64,000 nucleotides of DNA from Ornithodoros turicata (taxonomy: Eukaryota; Arthropoda; Arachnida; Ixodida; Argasidae): the NCBI RefSeq assembly GCF_037126465.1, contig NW_026999481.1, positions 1-64,000 on the forward strand. Reading direction: 5' to 3'. The notes under the pieces were generated by a model. It was not told the origin of the DNA. It did no database searches and worked only from the letters and a program-made list of their open reading frames with translations. Made by a program: the position numbers and the translations under genes. Below are positions 44,174 through 55,685 of the stretch, in pieces (position 1 is the first letter of the stretch; each line of letters opens with the position of its first letter).

Positions 44174-44246
44174 GTTAGCTTAGCTCAATTGGTAGAGCCC
44201 TGGACCGGCAATCCAGAAGATGTGGGTTCGATCCCTACAGCTGGCT
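44174..44246 (+). ncRNA. tRNA-like SINE head, plus strand
   Basis: The same cloverleaf in the other half of the dimer. The T loop is TTCGATC, closer to consensus than the 42883 copy. Confidence 0.65.
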
Positions 44247-44972
44247 CACCTTTTCAGTGACTTTCATCTTTCATCATGGAAAGGATAACAAGGTGCGCGC
44301 AATATCGCGATGCGCCCTGACTGTGATGCGTGTGTAATAAGGAGTTTCACGTCGGATATGTCGTTATGACGAAATGTCCCATCTGCCACTTCCAGACAGC
44401 GTTCCCAGGTGCGACTTTTCTTTAGCTGCTGTTTACCAAATGTTAGTTGGTTCATTACGCCAAACGATCGCCATTATTTTCAATTACTTTCGATAAATAG
44501 CTATTGACATATTTGTGTGGCGTTACGTATTCAAAAAAAAAAAAAAATGAGCCACGGGAGTTACGTGTCAATGCTCCCGTCACTAACTGGCGGGTGCACG
44601 AACAGTTGATAAGGTTTCACTCGCGCAGTGAGGCTGAGCAACTTGGGTTGCTCGTTGTTTCCTGTTTCGGCCGACTGAGAGCCTAGCTGCTGGGAAAAGT
44701 TGCTTCGTGTGAACGCTGCTAATTCTGTGCATGTTACCTTCTTGCGTGGCAGTATTAGTGAAAGTTTCCGCTACTACAGATGCGCCCCTGCAATTTGTGT
44801 ATCCTTACACGTCACAGGCGAGACGGAACTTCCATCGCCCTGGGGCAGTTTCGGCAATAGGTTGGCTTTCATAATTTCATTCGCTGGGGGTGACGTACCC
44901 TTGACGTTTAGCAAGGATTCGGAGGCCGGAAAGAGGAAAGTTACACCTGTACTAATTATAACCGGCGCGAAC

Positions 44973-45848
44973 CATAGGCGCCGACTGCGGGGGGGCGCGG
45001 GGCCCTTGCCCCCCCTCACCCCGGAACATTAACTACGTGGGGGCCCGCCTCCCCGGGAAGTCCCGCTAAGAGACTGACACAAACCTTTGGGGCTCGGCGC
45101 GCCCGGGTCAAAAGAGCGAAGAGACACCAACCCCAAAAATGCATCTTGCAATTTGTAAAATAGGTATGCGCCCACCATACTCATTATCACAGTAGAAAGT
45201 GAGGTGAAGAAACACAGAGGATGACACAACACATAGCCTGAATTTCGCCCAAAGCAATCAGAAACGAAGCAGTCGGAAAGGTACCAGCAGCTGCCAGTGA
45301 GGTGTAACGGTAGAATCTTCGGAACGCATATCCGTTGGGAGCGGGACAACTCCGCTGCTCCATTTCATTGACCATATTCATAACATTGCGCGCATTTCGG
45401 GTCAAACACCGAGGATTCAATGCATGTTGTTCCTTTTGCACTCAGTTTTCAAAGGCGTAATGCCTTCAGTTGTGCACGTGTTCACTGTTTACGTTCTCTC
45501 TGTTTTTTTCTTTTTCTTTTTTTTCTGTTCTTCCTTCCTCTTATTTCTATACCAGTTCTGCATACATCATGAGATCCCACCAGAGTGTGTGATTCTTCAG
45601 CTTTAGTTTTGTGTTCTTCATTTTTCTTTTCCTTGTCTTTCCGTCTTTTTGTTTTCTTTTGCTTTCTTTTTCTTTGCTTTTTTTGTCTTCCCCATTTCAC
45701 TCTTCTTTTGTGGAATAACACACCGACATCCATCTGGCTTACCTTTCTTTTTTTCTTAATAAACATACCCCCCGCCAGAGTACTTATTTCGCGGTGCGCC
45801 CTTGCCCCCCCCCCCCCCCCCTGGGAAAATGAAAACTCTCCGCCTGTG
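44973..45848. mobile_element. hAT-type non-autonomous element, copy 2
   Basis: It begins CATAGGCGCCGA and ends with the complement of CACAGGCGGAGA. The 8-bp target duplication is GCGCGAAC (44965-44972 and 45849-45856). The left arm of the duplication preserves the uninserted site near 28125 (one copy of the octamer). It aligns with copy 1 at 17409-18242 throughout, including the tRNA-like part at 45295-45361 (B box degraded) and the T-rich 3' half; a poly-C run (about 45807-45821) is extra. Confidence 0.85.
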
Positions 45849-46460
45849 GCGCGAACAGTGCATCTAGTTGCATTATTTAAATTAGGACGGAATCTTTCAT
45901 ATCGTGGAGAGATATGAAAGATGATGAGAGATTTTTTTTTTGCATTGGTGCCTATTCAAAGCGCAGGAAAAAGAAACCCAGGAAAAACACCTAGAGAGCG
46001 CAGCTGACGCCCGGAGTTCTGCCCCGGGTCACAGCCCAGTTCAGCGACGTGGACTTCACGTGTAGTTGTTGTTGTACCTTATTTGAGACCGTTCTACGTG
46101 CACGAGAGGAAAGGGGGTTGAAGGAACGCTCGAAAGACTCACCTTGCTTAGCCGATTACGACAGCCACTTTTAAGCTCTCCTGGCTAGTTACTTCTCAGA
46201 TGGAACAAGCCGATATATTATATGTGTCGAATGAACGGGAATAAAATATATGTTGAAGCCATCGGTGAGCTAGGAGAAATCAACCCTTTCCGAATTCTCT
46301 GCGCTGGGTGGTCTGGAAAATAGGAGAGGAGGAAAAAATACCCCTGAGAAGACGATGTCATCGCGCGTGGCTTTGCGCGTCCCCTGCAAGTCTATTTTTT
46401 GTACTACTCTTTTGTACTCTTGCTCCTGCTCTGGATTTAGATGCCCTAGGGCACACTATA

Positions 46461-48151
46461 CACTCTAAGAAATTTCTCTGTTATTTTACGGGAAAAGTAC
46501 AGGAAAACATAACCCAGACGCCGTCCGTAAAATAACAGAAAAGCGGTATAAGTCCTTCCAGTATTTGTCTGTAAAAACAACGAAAACTGCGTTATATTAC
46601 ACGTTTGTTTTAAATTGGTTTACACTCCTATTTTAAAAAGCAGACATTTCGTGTAACATTACACTGACTATGCAAATTGCTTTGCAATCGTTATTGCAAT
46701 TACCCGTGATGTTACCGCCACTATTGTTTTTCCTATTTTCTTTTAATAGTTCTATGCAACTAGAATCATGTACGTCAGCTCCCAACCACCAAATAAATTG
46801 CACTTAATTTTCTGGCTGTATGTTGTTTGCCGTTCGCATGAGGGGGAACCATGGAGAGAACAGACGGATGAGGTCATGCAACACTCAAGCACACATCCAT
46901 ACAACAGCTTTTATTATGATTCTGTGCATACATTGAAAATCAGACAAAGAAAATACCGAACAGCTAGCTGTGTACCACAGTACGTATATGGATATATTAT
47001 GCCCTAGAAAAAAAAGAAAAGAAGAAGAAAAAGCAGGCGCCATGCGCATACAGAATGACTGTGCGCCACAGACTGACACTACGCTGTTCTTCTGTTCACC
47101 TTTCGTGTAGGCCCACGCTGTCATCCGCGACAGAAACGTGTACTTCCTTGTGTGTTCACACTTTTGAGGTCTATGTTTACGGTCAGCCAACTGCAGAAAA
47201 AATTAATGAGAATAAAGTAGTCAACTTTATATGATGCTTCATGACCCCACCGGCCCCAGGGTTAATGTACGACGCGTGGTGAGTACCTCACAAAAGTCCG
47301 TAACCCTCTACACAAAAAAATAAAATAAAAAAAGAACCGTACTAAGTGTGGCCTCACACGCGAATCACAGTTTGGAATGAGGCGCTTCTTACCTTCCTTG
47401 TTTATTCCTGCGGGGTTAAGCCCACTAAAAAGATATCATGCAAAGCAAGAGCCTCACCGCCACTTAGCGTTCGCATCGCACATCACAGCGTTCACAACAC
47501 GGACATACCGTGAGAAATCTACGTTGGCGTCAGCCATAAGTTTGCTTAGTTTAGCTAGAAGTGCTAACACTCGTGATGGAGAGTGCAGATTCTAAAACCT
47601 CGTGAGTATTATTTACAAAAGGACATCAAATTCAGAACTCTGGCACAGTGACATTCCCAACGGCAAGCAACACATGTTCCGTGCCCAAAGGGCGATACAC
47701 GTTTCACTAAAGTACTCAGTCATTGTCTGATTTACTCACTCATTTGTCGTTCCAACACAGTTGAGTTCGAAGGAGCAGTACCACCGTGCCAAACCTCACT
47801 TGCTAAGTTGTAGGCGTTGTAGGTTCTAGCGTCGTCTGCAAAACATCGCCACCCGCCAAGTAGCAGCCACCTGCGCGTCGCGAATACAACGCCACCTGCA
47901 GTATTCTTTTCGGTTTCGGTTTCATTTCATGCTGTTTCGACAATTAACAACAAGCGAGTCTTACCTAGAAGTCTGTTCAACGGTGCAATAAACAGGCCGG
48001 TCAGCGCACTGGTCGTTTCACACAATAGACGCCATCTTGGAACAGGAAAACAGCTTTTACGCGGTAAAGGGCAATTACAGACACGAGCCGCAAAATTTCA
48101 CAGACTTTTGTCAGCAAAGTCGTCCGTAAAATAAGACCACTTTTTACGGTG
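46461..48151. mobile_element. 1.69-kb TA-flanked non-autonomous DNA element
   Basis: TA is duplicated at 46459-46460 and 48152-48153. It starts CACTCTAAGAAATTTCTC and ends with the complement of CACCGTAAAAAGTGG; both ends contain TTATTTTACGG inward. The left arm keeps the empty site near 27546 (CACACTATAGGCTCC on the minus strand). There is no transposase. A TA duplication points to the Tc1/mariner group or relatives. Confidence 0.8.
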
Positions 48152-48742
48152 TAGGCTCCTGCGTTGACAGCGATGTGTCGGTGTTTGTATATCTGGAAAC
48201 AAATTATCAAAATTACCTGAAAGCGCCAAAAAGCACCATGTTCACTGCCGCTTTCCGGACGATCTACAAAATAGATAAGATTGAGCTTGATGCCATTTAT
48301 TTTCTTATTCATGGGGCTATCGGATGGAATACAATTTGTTGCTCTACTCTGTTCAGGAATGTGAGCGATACCTCATTAAGTAGCGATGCAGACCCTGCGC
48401 GAAAGCTTGTTAGTAAAACCTTTTAAGGTGCATTAGCCATGCAACTTCATTGTTTAGCACCCTATCTCCAAAAAATGAAGAATATCTTAAGTATTTATCT
48501 AAAAAAAAAACACCAGAATCTTGCCTGGAGAATGTCATATGCTGCAACAGTAGCGAACGAGGGATCGCTGGAATTCCGTGAGAGGCCACGTTATTCTCCC
48601 TTGTACGGCTGGAGAAAGAAAGATAACCTTCGGCACATATTTAACATTCAAAAGGGTCACGACGAAGACAAATAGGTGCGAGAGCGAGAGGACAGGACAG
48701 AGGAAAGAGAAGTACTCCACGTGACTCCCATTCTCTCTTTCG

Positions 48743-48757
48743 TGTGTGTGTGTGTGT
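48743..48757. repeat. GT microsatellite
   Basis: The right-arm counterpart of the CA run at 26935. Confidence 0.85.
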
Positions 48758-48979
48758 ATGAACGATGTGGCCCTCAGACACGCTCTATATCCCAGGAGTG
48801 AGGACAAAGAGAAACCATGTTCTCCCGCGCATGCTCCTTAGCTTTCTCATTATTCTAAATGCACGCCTCGTCGTCTTGAGTGGCAAACCTACGTAGCAAC
48901 TATAATGACATACGGTGACAACCACTTCCAGGCACGGATGTAAACAACCTTGTTCTCGGACAGTCGCTGGTGAACATCG

Positions 48980-50810
48980 TTGGTCACTTCGCTTATATTG
49001 CTTGGCTTGGACGACACGATGGGTCTCCGTATTCTTCCGACACTATGCTTTCTGGTCTTGGACACGCAGCAGAAACTCATTCGCAGTTTTGAAGAGTTTA
49101 TCTGTTCAGACTTGGCTGTGGATCTCATTAACAGCTACGCTGAGAAGAGGCCGTTCACCTTTCTGATACAAAAACAGTGTGACTCAGCATATTTTTCAGC
49201 CTCAATCACGTCTCTTCTTCGCGGAATTGACGTTCCGACAATCATATGGACTGACGTGGAGGCATACAGATCTGAAGTGAAAAAAAAGCAACGAGAAGTT
49301 CGCTCACGCACGCTCGGATGATCGCTTACTGATTGTGATTTGCAAGTATGAATTTCACTTTTTTGTTGATATGGCGTGTCGTCACCACGCACCTCGGTCC
49401 ATGTACTTGCAAAGTGAAGAGGCCGTAACGTACAATGGGCTCCCAGGAAAACCCATTTGCCGGTACAACGACGCCAATGCTGGAGTTTTCAACGTCATTC
49501 TCTCCAGGGGCCGTGTTTTTCTAACAGAGGGAGGTCGTCGTGAATGTCTCAACGGCGGAACACCAATAAGGAATCCGCTCCTTCAGCAACGACCACTAAG
49601 CGGGAACCACCTTACAGTGATATGTACGCAGGGAATATTTTGCGAACATCCTAACATTGCGACACTGAGGATGAGCCTCGAGCACAGGAACGCGACTGTC
49701 TCTATTTTCTCAGCAGCGAGAAGGATTAACAGTGGTCTTTATTGGTCAGACGTGCTGCAATCATTCACTCTCATACGTAGAGGTGTCGCCATCGGCACCT
49801 TTATTCTTCATGATCACGATTTGGCACCGGAAAACATAGCATATACTTACTACGACGTATTTGCGTACATTCTATTCGTAAAGTTGCAAGAGCGTGTTCC
49901 CAAAGAAATGCTTCTGGTCGTAGCATTCACCTGGCAAGTGTGGACGGTGGCTCTTGGAACATTCCTGGGTTGCTTTGGCATTACGTTTTTGTATATGTGG
50001 TTCAGAAGAGGAAGTCGGCCAGCACCGCTGAACGTGTGTCGCCCATTTGTTTTTGCTATATTGGGACAGGGCGTAAAGGTCTCTTCCTGGGAGTACCCTT
50101 GCAGGTTAATATTTGCTAGCTGGTTGATTCTCCTTCTTGTGTTGTCTACCGGATTCACTGGAAATCTCACGTCCCTCCTGAAAAACGCTACCCCAAGAAG
50201 AACTATTGAGAAGCTGTCTGACCTCGTGAATACCTCAGAGTACCACATGTGTATACTGGAAAGTGAAGGGAGTATGCTCTACGACCGTTTCTTGAAAGAA
50301 CCTGAAACCTTCGAGGTTCAAGCTGGCCCGGTATGCTTCAACGCTGATGGGTCGATAAAGGAGGAATCCGCCTTCAAAAATGTGTATCTCACGCATAACG
50401 TCTACACCAACGGAACCACACGTGTGCACTCTGAGTTGCGTGACATGGAATATGAGAGATTTCCTGAGGACATTCGTCCCACTCCTACCGGAGTAGTGAT
50501 GACAACCACTTCGCCCTTCTTGAACAGCGTGCTAAGTACCGCGAGCAACGCTTTTGAATCTGGGCTTTTTAACCACGCTAGGAACAAACTACAATCCTGT
50601 GCCGACTGCGTTCACGCAGCGGAGACTGAAAAGGAAGTCCCCTTGGGTATTGGTGACGCCAAGCCGCGTTTCGTAATTTTGGTAACGGGCTCTCTGATAA
50701 GCGGTCTCGTGTGCATGATTGAAATGATTTTCCACCACGCAGCCAGGGTAAAAGCTTGTGTATTAATCATGAAGCGGAAATGTTTGAGAAGAAGGACATC
50801 CGTGGTCTGA
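48980..50810 (+). pseudogene. Ionotropic-receptor-like gene, frameshifted inverted copy
   Basis: This is the second copy of the 24871-26706 receptor, in opposite orientation. The first 100 or so residues are in one frame. An eight-A run at 49280-49287 replaces the seven-base run of the intact copy (26400-26406) and shifts the frame, ending the first ORF at 49321. The rest is open to 50810 and retains TM1, the pore loop, TM3 (STGFTGNLTSLL) and TM4. Compared with the intact copy there is a short in-frame loss near the DLVNTSEYHMC segment and a diverged patch (RFLKEPETFEVQ). A downstream start could give a channel lacking the N-terminal region, but no signal peptide would be present. It is most likely a pseudogene, or a polymorphic allele if the run is an assembly error. 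Confidence 0.8.
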
Positions 50811-52670
50811 AGATGGTTCACTGAGAGGTAGAACTTCCGCTTCTTACTTCATGACATATCTATAGAACTTATGTGTAGCAATACTATGTGTGTGGAATAG
50901 TGTAGTAATAAGGCGATCGAAATGAATATTTCTTTTCATTAGCCAACACGAAAGATGGCCCCAACGCTTATGACGAAGATACCAATATACGTCTTATGAA
51001 TTCTCCAGTGCTGACACCACCTGTATGAACGTTGAAGATATTGCTCGGTTGTCTCCTGAGTAATAAGCCTGTCACACCTCAAATCAAATGACCTTCGCAA
51101 CGAATTTCATTCCTTTCTCTTACATAGAGCTACACGAAGAAACCGAATGCCATTAGCAAATGACGTCAGTGTCGATAATTAAGACACCATGCTCGAACAT
51201 CTGAAGCATTACAGAGGTACGTTAGTTATACTTTTACTTCATTTGCTCGAAACAAGCGAAACATTAGATTATTTCACCGAATCGTTGCCTTTCCAAAGAC
51301 ACCGAGTTGGCGATGAACCACGGGCAAAAGACAGCTAAGAAGCCTATTTGCACCGCACTCTGCACCGTGGCGACGGGGAAGGAGGGTAGTTCTTTAGTTT
51401 TCCTTCCTTCGTACTAAAGGTTATCAAATTCGTGATAAAATATCGGAGTACAACTTTCACATTTGTCTTTCATTTCTTCGAACAGTTCATTATTATTGTT
51501 TTTGCTACCTCTCTACTGCGAAGGTGCACTGTGTCTGCGAGAGGGAATGTGAATGAGTTCCCGGAACGCACTCGCTGGTCGAATAACATTCGCATGTATT
51601 GCCATTTGATTTCGCCGTGTGAACGGAGTTTGACCAGCATTCGGTGCGAATGTCATTTGCTTGGAATGAGATCCAAACTGTCGTGTGACATGGGTGTTAC
51701 TACGGGCGCGCGCTACTGTCCTTGGCAGAACTCGTCGTGCGCAATGCTATGTCTAAAGTGCTTAAGGACACCGCTAGCCCCTCAACGTTCGCGCAAGCGG
51801 GTACTGGTGTATGTTCACCGATATCACTGGTGTGTCACCCTGTTGTGCACTGCAGCGTTATATAGCACCTAATAAACATGTCCTGTACCTTACATGAATG
51901 CCATTTTTGTCCGTCTTCTTCTGCACTATTGATATTTTTATTCGCTTTTTATTCGACACACACCGTGCTGCGCGTTGTTTTCACCCTAACGGCAGAATTG
52001 TCGACGGGCTGTGCCCATTTGATATGGAAGTGCGCTGTTGCTACAGAACACATTTTGGAGCTGTCGTTACGTACTTCAGATTTTCACATACGCTCTTGAA
52101 CTTGCTGTTTCAGACGTACGTGGGGCGAAACTATATAAGTTGTGTACCGCGTTGACATTTATGTACATGGATGGCGTCCACCGGAACTGCTTTGATATTT
52201 TTGTCAGTGTTGAAAACGCAGCGGTGAGATATACTCAACGAAATAGAGTTCTATTCGACGATAGATATTTAGACCCCATTTATTTTTTCATTCTTTCTGG
52301 GCACACCCATTCCTCGTCAAAAAGTGGAGGACCTCAGGCGATACTCTCGCCTACCTGTTTCTTCGATGCGAAAGCATTTAAAACGGCGTAGTTCAGTGAT
52401 GTTTTTAATTCCAAATATTCCCGATCCTTACCTCATCGAGCTGTTCGCCTGCCTCTCGTTCTGCGAGATCCGTTTGTCTTGCACCGTCTACGTAGAGAAG
52501 AGGTCCCCCCACCCCACCCCTTGCAGCGCGTGAAGGAAAGCCAGAAAAAGCGCCAAGACAACTGTGCAGGTGCCTGTGCCATTGAAGGCTTCTGAGGGAT
52601 GTTTGGTATTGGCAGTTGTGTGGGACTGCTTAGTTGATGCTGTTCTTCGTTTTTAGGGGGAGCGCAGTGC

Positions 52671-53323
52671 TATTTTTGAAAGGCGATGTGGGCAAGCTTC
52701 CGCTTGTCCCATCATACAGTTGGCAATAGGACTGCCTGTGCCGGTGTCGTCTGTCTGTTCACAGTGCAGGAAGTTGTTAGACAAGCCACTGAGCTAAGAA
52801 ATTATTTTGCGTCAGCTTTCATTGTGCTAGTACGACACAATGAACGTAAGTTACTTATGCTATGCGCATGTAAGTTGGCTTTAAATGAGACTATCATGTT
52901 TAGCGACACATCTGCTGTTTCGTCACATGGCATGATAACTACAAAAGGCGTTAGAGGAAACACCATACGACTGAGCATTCCGCCAGACCACTCTACGAAT
53001 AAACGTCGAGCAACCGAGGAGATGCATCATCCCAACAAGAGTAGGACCTCGAGACCCAAGTAGCACAGCGCCGGGGATCTAAAAGGTCCGATATCGGCTG
53101 CCAATATTGTTCCGCAACGTCTTTTCGACGCACAGCCGATATCATGGTCACGGTGTCCCCGTGCACGCCCGCATCCTCGCTCTGCGATTATTACTGCGTT
53201 TCTGACGTTTTCTGATGGAGAATCGAGGACAACAAAACTGTTTGATAGGAACGATGGCATATTTATTGCGCATTACACAACGTTTATGCCAGCCAGCGCA
53301 CACTACAGGTAACAGTTTACATG
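52671..53323. other. Gene-free stretch
   Basis: The 125-aa ORF at 52686-53063 has no recognisable domain. A short inverted pair (CCGATATCGGCTGCC near 53079 and CAGCCGATATC near 53132) is present. Confidence 0.3.
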
Positions 53324-53458
53324 TGTGACGCCCTGACAGATGACGACAATCCTGGCCGGCTACTCTCGCGCACCACTCTTGGCACGATAATTAAATAATT
53401 ATTCGGTCAACCTTCTACCCCGCTGGTTATCTCTTTTCTTCCGGCTCGGAGATCCACA
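53324..53458 (+). repeat. 5' LTR
   Basis: Begins TGTGACG and ends ATCCACA. It shares CAGATGACGACAAT, TTCGGTCAACCTTCTA and CTTCCGGCTCGGAGATCC with the 3' LTR, and has about 30 extra bases in its middle. Confidence 0.8.
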
Positions 53459-53461
53459 AAC

Positions 53462-53479
53462 TGGTGACCCGGACGTGAT
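53462..53479 (+). promoter_or_regulatory. Primer binding site
   Basis: TGGTGACCCGGACGTG begins 3 bases after the LTR. The TGG matches the 3' CCA of a tRNA primer, as expected for gypsy elements. The tRNA species is not assigned. Confidence 0.65.
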
Positions 53480-53489
53480 TCCTGCGGCC

Positions 53490-54086
53490 ATGTCGCAGCC
53501 CCCAGCAACCACGGCGACCGGTATCTCCACCCCTCAGGTTGTCCAACCTAGCATCCCCCACGTAGCAGTCAAGATCCCGCCATTCTGGAGCGCGAACCCG
53601 GCGGTTTGGTTTTACTAGGTGGAATGCCAGTTCCACCTTGCAGGTATTACCAGCCAATCCATCAGGTACTTTCACGTCGCCGCAGCGCTACCTCCCGAAG
53701 TGGCCAACGAAGTCACTGACATTCTCTGTGCTCCATTGTCCACCGACCCTTACGACACTCTGAAGACGGCGCTTATCGAGAGAACAACCGCTTCGGAACG
53801 TAAACGTCTGCAGTAACTGCTGTCCGCTGAAGACCTTGGCGACAGGAGACCATCCCAACTCCTTCGACACATGCAGAATCTCATTGGAACCAGGGCTTCA
53901 ACGATTGACGAACCCCTCCTCAAAGAAATGTTCCTGCAGCGACTCCCGCCCACCGTGCAGATGCTGCTTGCAACAGCTACAAATCTGCCGACAGCCGACT
54001 TGGCGGCGCAAGCCGATAAGATCATGGAAGAGGCTGTCCCCCACCACCACCACCACCACCACCGCCACCGCCATCGCCTCTGTTAA
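53490..54086 (+). pseudogene. gag: gypsy-type gag, broken
   Basis: From ATG at 53490, residues such as IPPFWSANPAVWF and VECQFHLAGI, then LLSAEDLGDRRPSQLLRHMQ, LIG and LPPTVQMLLA, match the usual capsid region of Ty3/gypsy gag. In-frame stops are TAG at 53616-53618 and TAA at 53814-53816, both at positions where a single base change would explain them. The frame ends in a His-rich stretch made by the CAC run at the deletion junction. No nucleocapsid zinc knuckle remains. Confidence 0.8.
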
Positions 54087-54091
54087 GTCCT

Positions 54092-54753
54092 TCGACGCCA
54101 CTGCCTCCATCCAAGGGCCACCGATATATCCTCACCTGCGTCGACCGGTTCACGCGTTGGCGACACCCATGACTGATTCTACTGCCCAGACCGTTGCGGC
54201 CACTTGCCTGGACACATGGGTCGCCCGTTTCGGTCTTCCCAACGAAGTTGTCACTGGCCGTGGTCAGCAGTTTGAAAGTGCCCTCTCCACGGCATTCACC
54301 AAACTACTCGGAATTACCCGACTGCGCACATTATCCTATCACCCCGCATGCAACGGTTTGGTCGAGCGTTTCCATGGTTTGGTCCAGCGTCACCTCAAGC
54401 AGGCCATCATGGCGCAAGACGGCCGCCATACCTGGACGGACAGGCTCCGCTTGGTCCTTCTGGGCATCGGGTCCGCCGTAAAATCCGACCTCGGCTGTTC
54501 CACAGCAGAGTTAGTCTACGGCGTTCCCCTATGCCTTCCGAGTGAGGTGTTCACTCCCACAGTCGACCCTCCTCCGGACCCGTCCGCTTTCGTCACCGGC
54601 CTCCGCCAAGCTTTAGCTACTCTTCAGTTCACCCCCACGCGCACCACTTTCGCCAAGACATCTTTCGTGCCTTCCGAGCTCCACACTGCATCACACGGTT
54701 TCCTGCGCAACCGACCGGCTGCGTTGCGCCCTCGAGCCCCCCTACACCGGTAA
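54092..54753 (+). pseudogene. gypsy-type integrase core remnant
   Basis: The remnant begins in the PPSKGHRY segment just after where the first catalytic Asp would be. CVDRFTRW (about 54136-54159) is in one frame and MTDSTAQTVAATCLDTW onward in another, so there is a frameshift near 54165. The second catalytic Asp is replaced by Gly (TGRGQQF, codon 54256-54258). The third, Glu of NGLVERFH (54364-54366), is present. Thus two of three catalytic acids are absent. C-terminal residues to 54753 follow, and the original frame decays after that. Confidence 0.8.
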
Positions 54754-54980
54754 TTACCTGGTCCTACGTCGATCGCCCAAGACCTTTCTTCTCGACGTCC
54801 GCGGGCGACCCGAATCTGTCACTGTGGATCGTCTCAAGCCCGCATTCTTCGAGCACGCACCCACATCACTTCTCTCCGACGTCACCCCGTTTTCCCGCTC
54901 GCTGCCATCGCCCCGTGCCAAGACAGTTTCTCAAGCGCCTGCACTCATTTCTACTCTCCTTCGTTCCTCCGGAGCTCTGA

Positions 54981-55002
54981 AGGGGGGGGGGGGGGGGGCA
55001 GA
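54981..55002 (+). promoter_or_regulatory. Polypurine tract
   Basis: AA followed by a long G run and CAGA directly before the 3' LTR. The length of the G run probably reflects expansion. Confidence 0.65.
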
Positions 55003-55106
55003 TGTGGTGCCCCCACAGATGACGACAATGCACGAGAATTAAATCATTCTTCGGTCAACCTTCTATCCCGCTCGTTGTCTTTTTTCTTCCGGCTCGGAGA
55101 TCCACA
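55003..55106 (+). repeat. 3' LTR
   Basis: Begins TGTGGTGCCCC and ends ATCCACA. It is shorter than the 5' LTR by an internal deletion after GACGACAAT. Confidence 0.8.
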
Positions 55107-55110
55107 CATG

Positions 55111-55680
55111 TTAAAGTAAACAAAAAAAAATCACGTTACACAGTGAACTGCAACATGTTTTATAAACAGAGAACAACTAAATCCCAGCTTTAAAGCGGTC
55201 TCGTACACTTGTGCCCGCTTATAAAGTGTACCATTCGATTCCCCGTTGATGAAAATGAAACACTGCAAATGTACTGGAACTGAATCGTCATGACTATTAA
55301 ATTAACGATTTAAGTCGACAAGAACGGCATAGCAAAGCGGTATATGTGCTGGCAACAAGAATATCCGGTGCATCTCGTTGTGCTAGAAAGTACAAGTGAT
55401 TGGATGCAGAAATCGTCTGATCGCGCGCGCTTTTACACTTGCGAGAGCGGACAACGTACTTTCTGAACTGACATGGAACCGTGGAAAATCCCGCACGTCT
55501 TCTTTCTGCGGGCGTTCGAAGAAGTGACAAAGATTGTCAACCCAACTAGAGTCCCCGTTTGGAGGGAAAAGAGATACCTGTGGGGATGACCTGACCCAAA
55601 TAAAATCATTTCACGCTGGTGAGCTTGTCCCGTATCGTTCCGTTTCTCTTCATTCATCGTCGTTTCGCCAGCTTTCGAAA
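55111..55680. other. Gene-free stretch
   Basis: Nothing recognisable between the gypsy element and the THAP fragment. Confidence 0.3.
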
Positions 55681-55685
55681 GAAAC

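Larger units (their letters stand above)
43811..44274. mobile_element. Head-to-head tRNA-SINE dimer with 14-bp target duplication
   Basis: It is flanked by CATGGAAAGGATAA at 43797-43810 and 44275-44288. The insert contains one SINE on the minus strand (body 43811-43910, tRNA-like head 43921-43993) and one on the plus strand (leader, tRNA-like head 44174-44246, short tail). They meet at a perfect palindrome around 44052-44056 (CATTCATACGACG on each side). The length of the target duplication fits LINE-driven insertion. Confidence 0.75.
43780..52670. repeat. Right arm of the giant inverted duplication
   Basis: This is the reverse complement of 22865-28762. It is longer by about 3 kb, accounted for by three insertions with recognisable target duplications: 43811-44274, 44973-45848 and 46461-48151. 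Outside these the two arms are collinear. Confidence 0.85.
53324..55106 (+). mobile_element. Internally deleted Ty3/gypsy-like LTR retrotransposon
   Basis: This is a complete outline of an LTR element: 5' LTR, PBS, gag, integrase, PPT and 3' LTR, flanked by CATG at 53320-53323 and 55107-55110. Protease, reverse transcriptase, RNase H and the first part of integrase are missing. The junction lies at about 54040-54092 beside a CCACCACCAC run. It cannot move by itself. Confidence 0.85.

Noticed and set aside
42883..44246. Cluster of working tRNA-Ala genes
   Set aside because: C at position 33, a GGC anticodon unusual for eukaryotic Ala, and membership in a repeat with target duplication argue for SINE heads.
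47000..47200. Gene inside the 1.69-kb TA element
   Set aside because: ORFs of 79 and 101 aa overlap on opposite strands and show no transposase motif.
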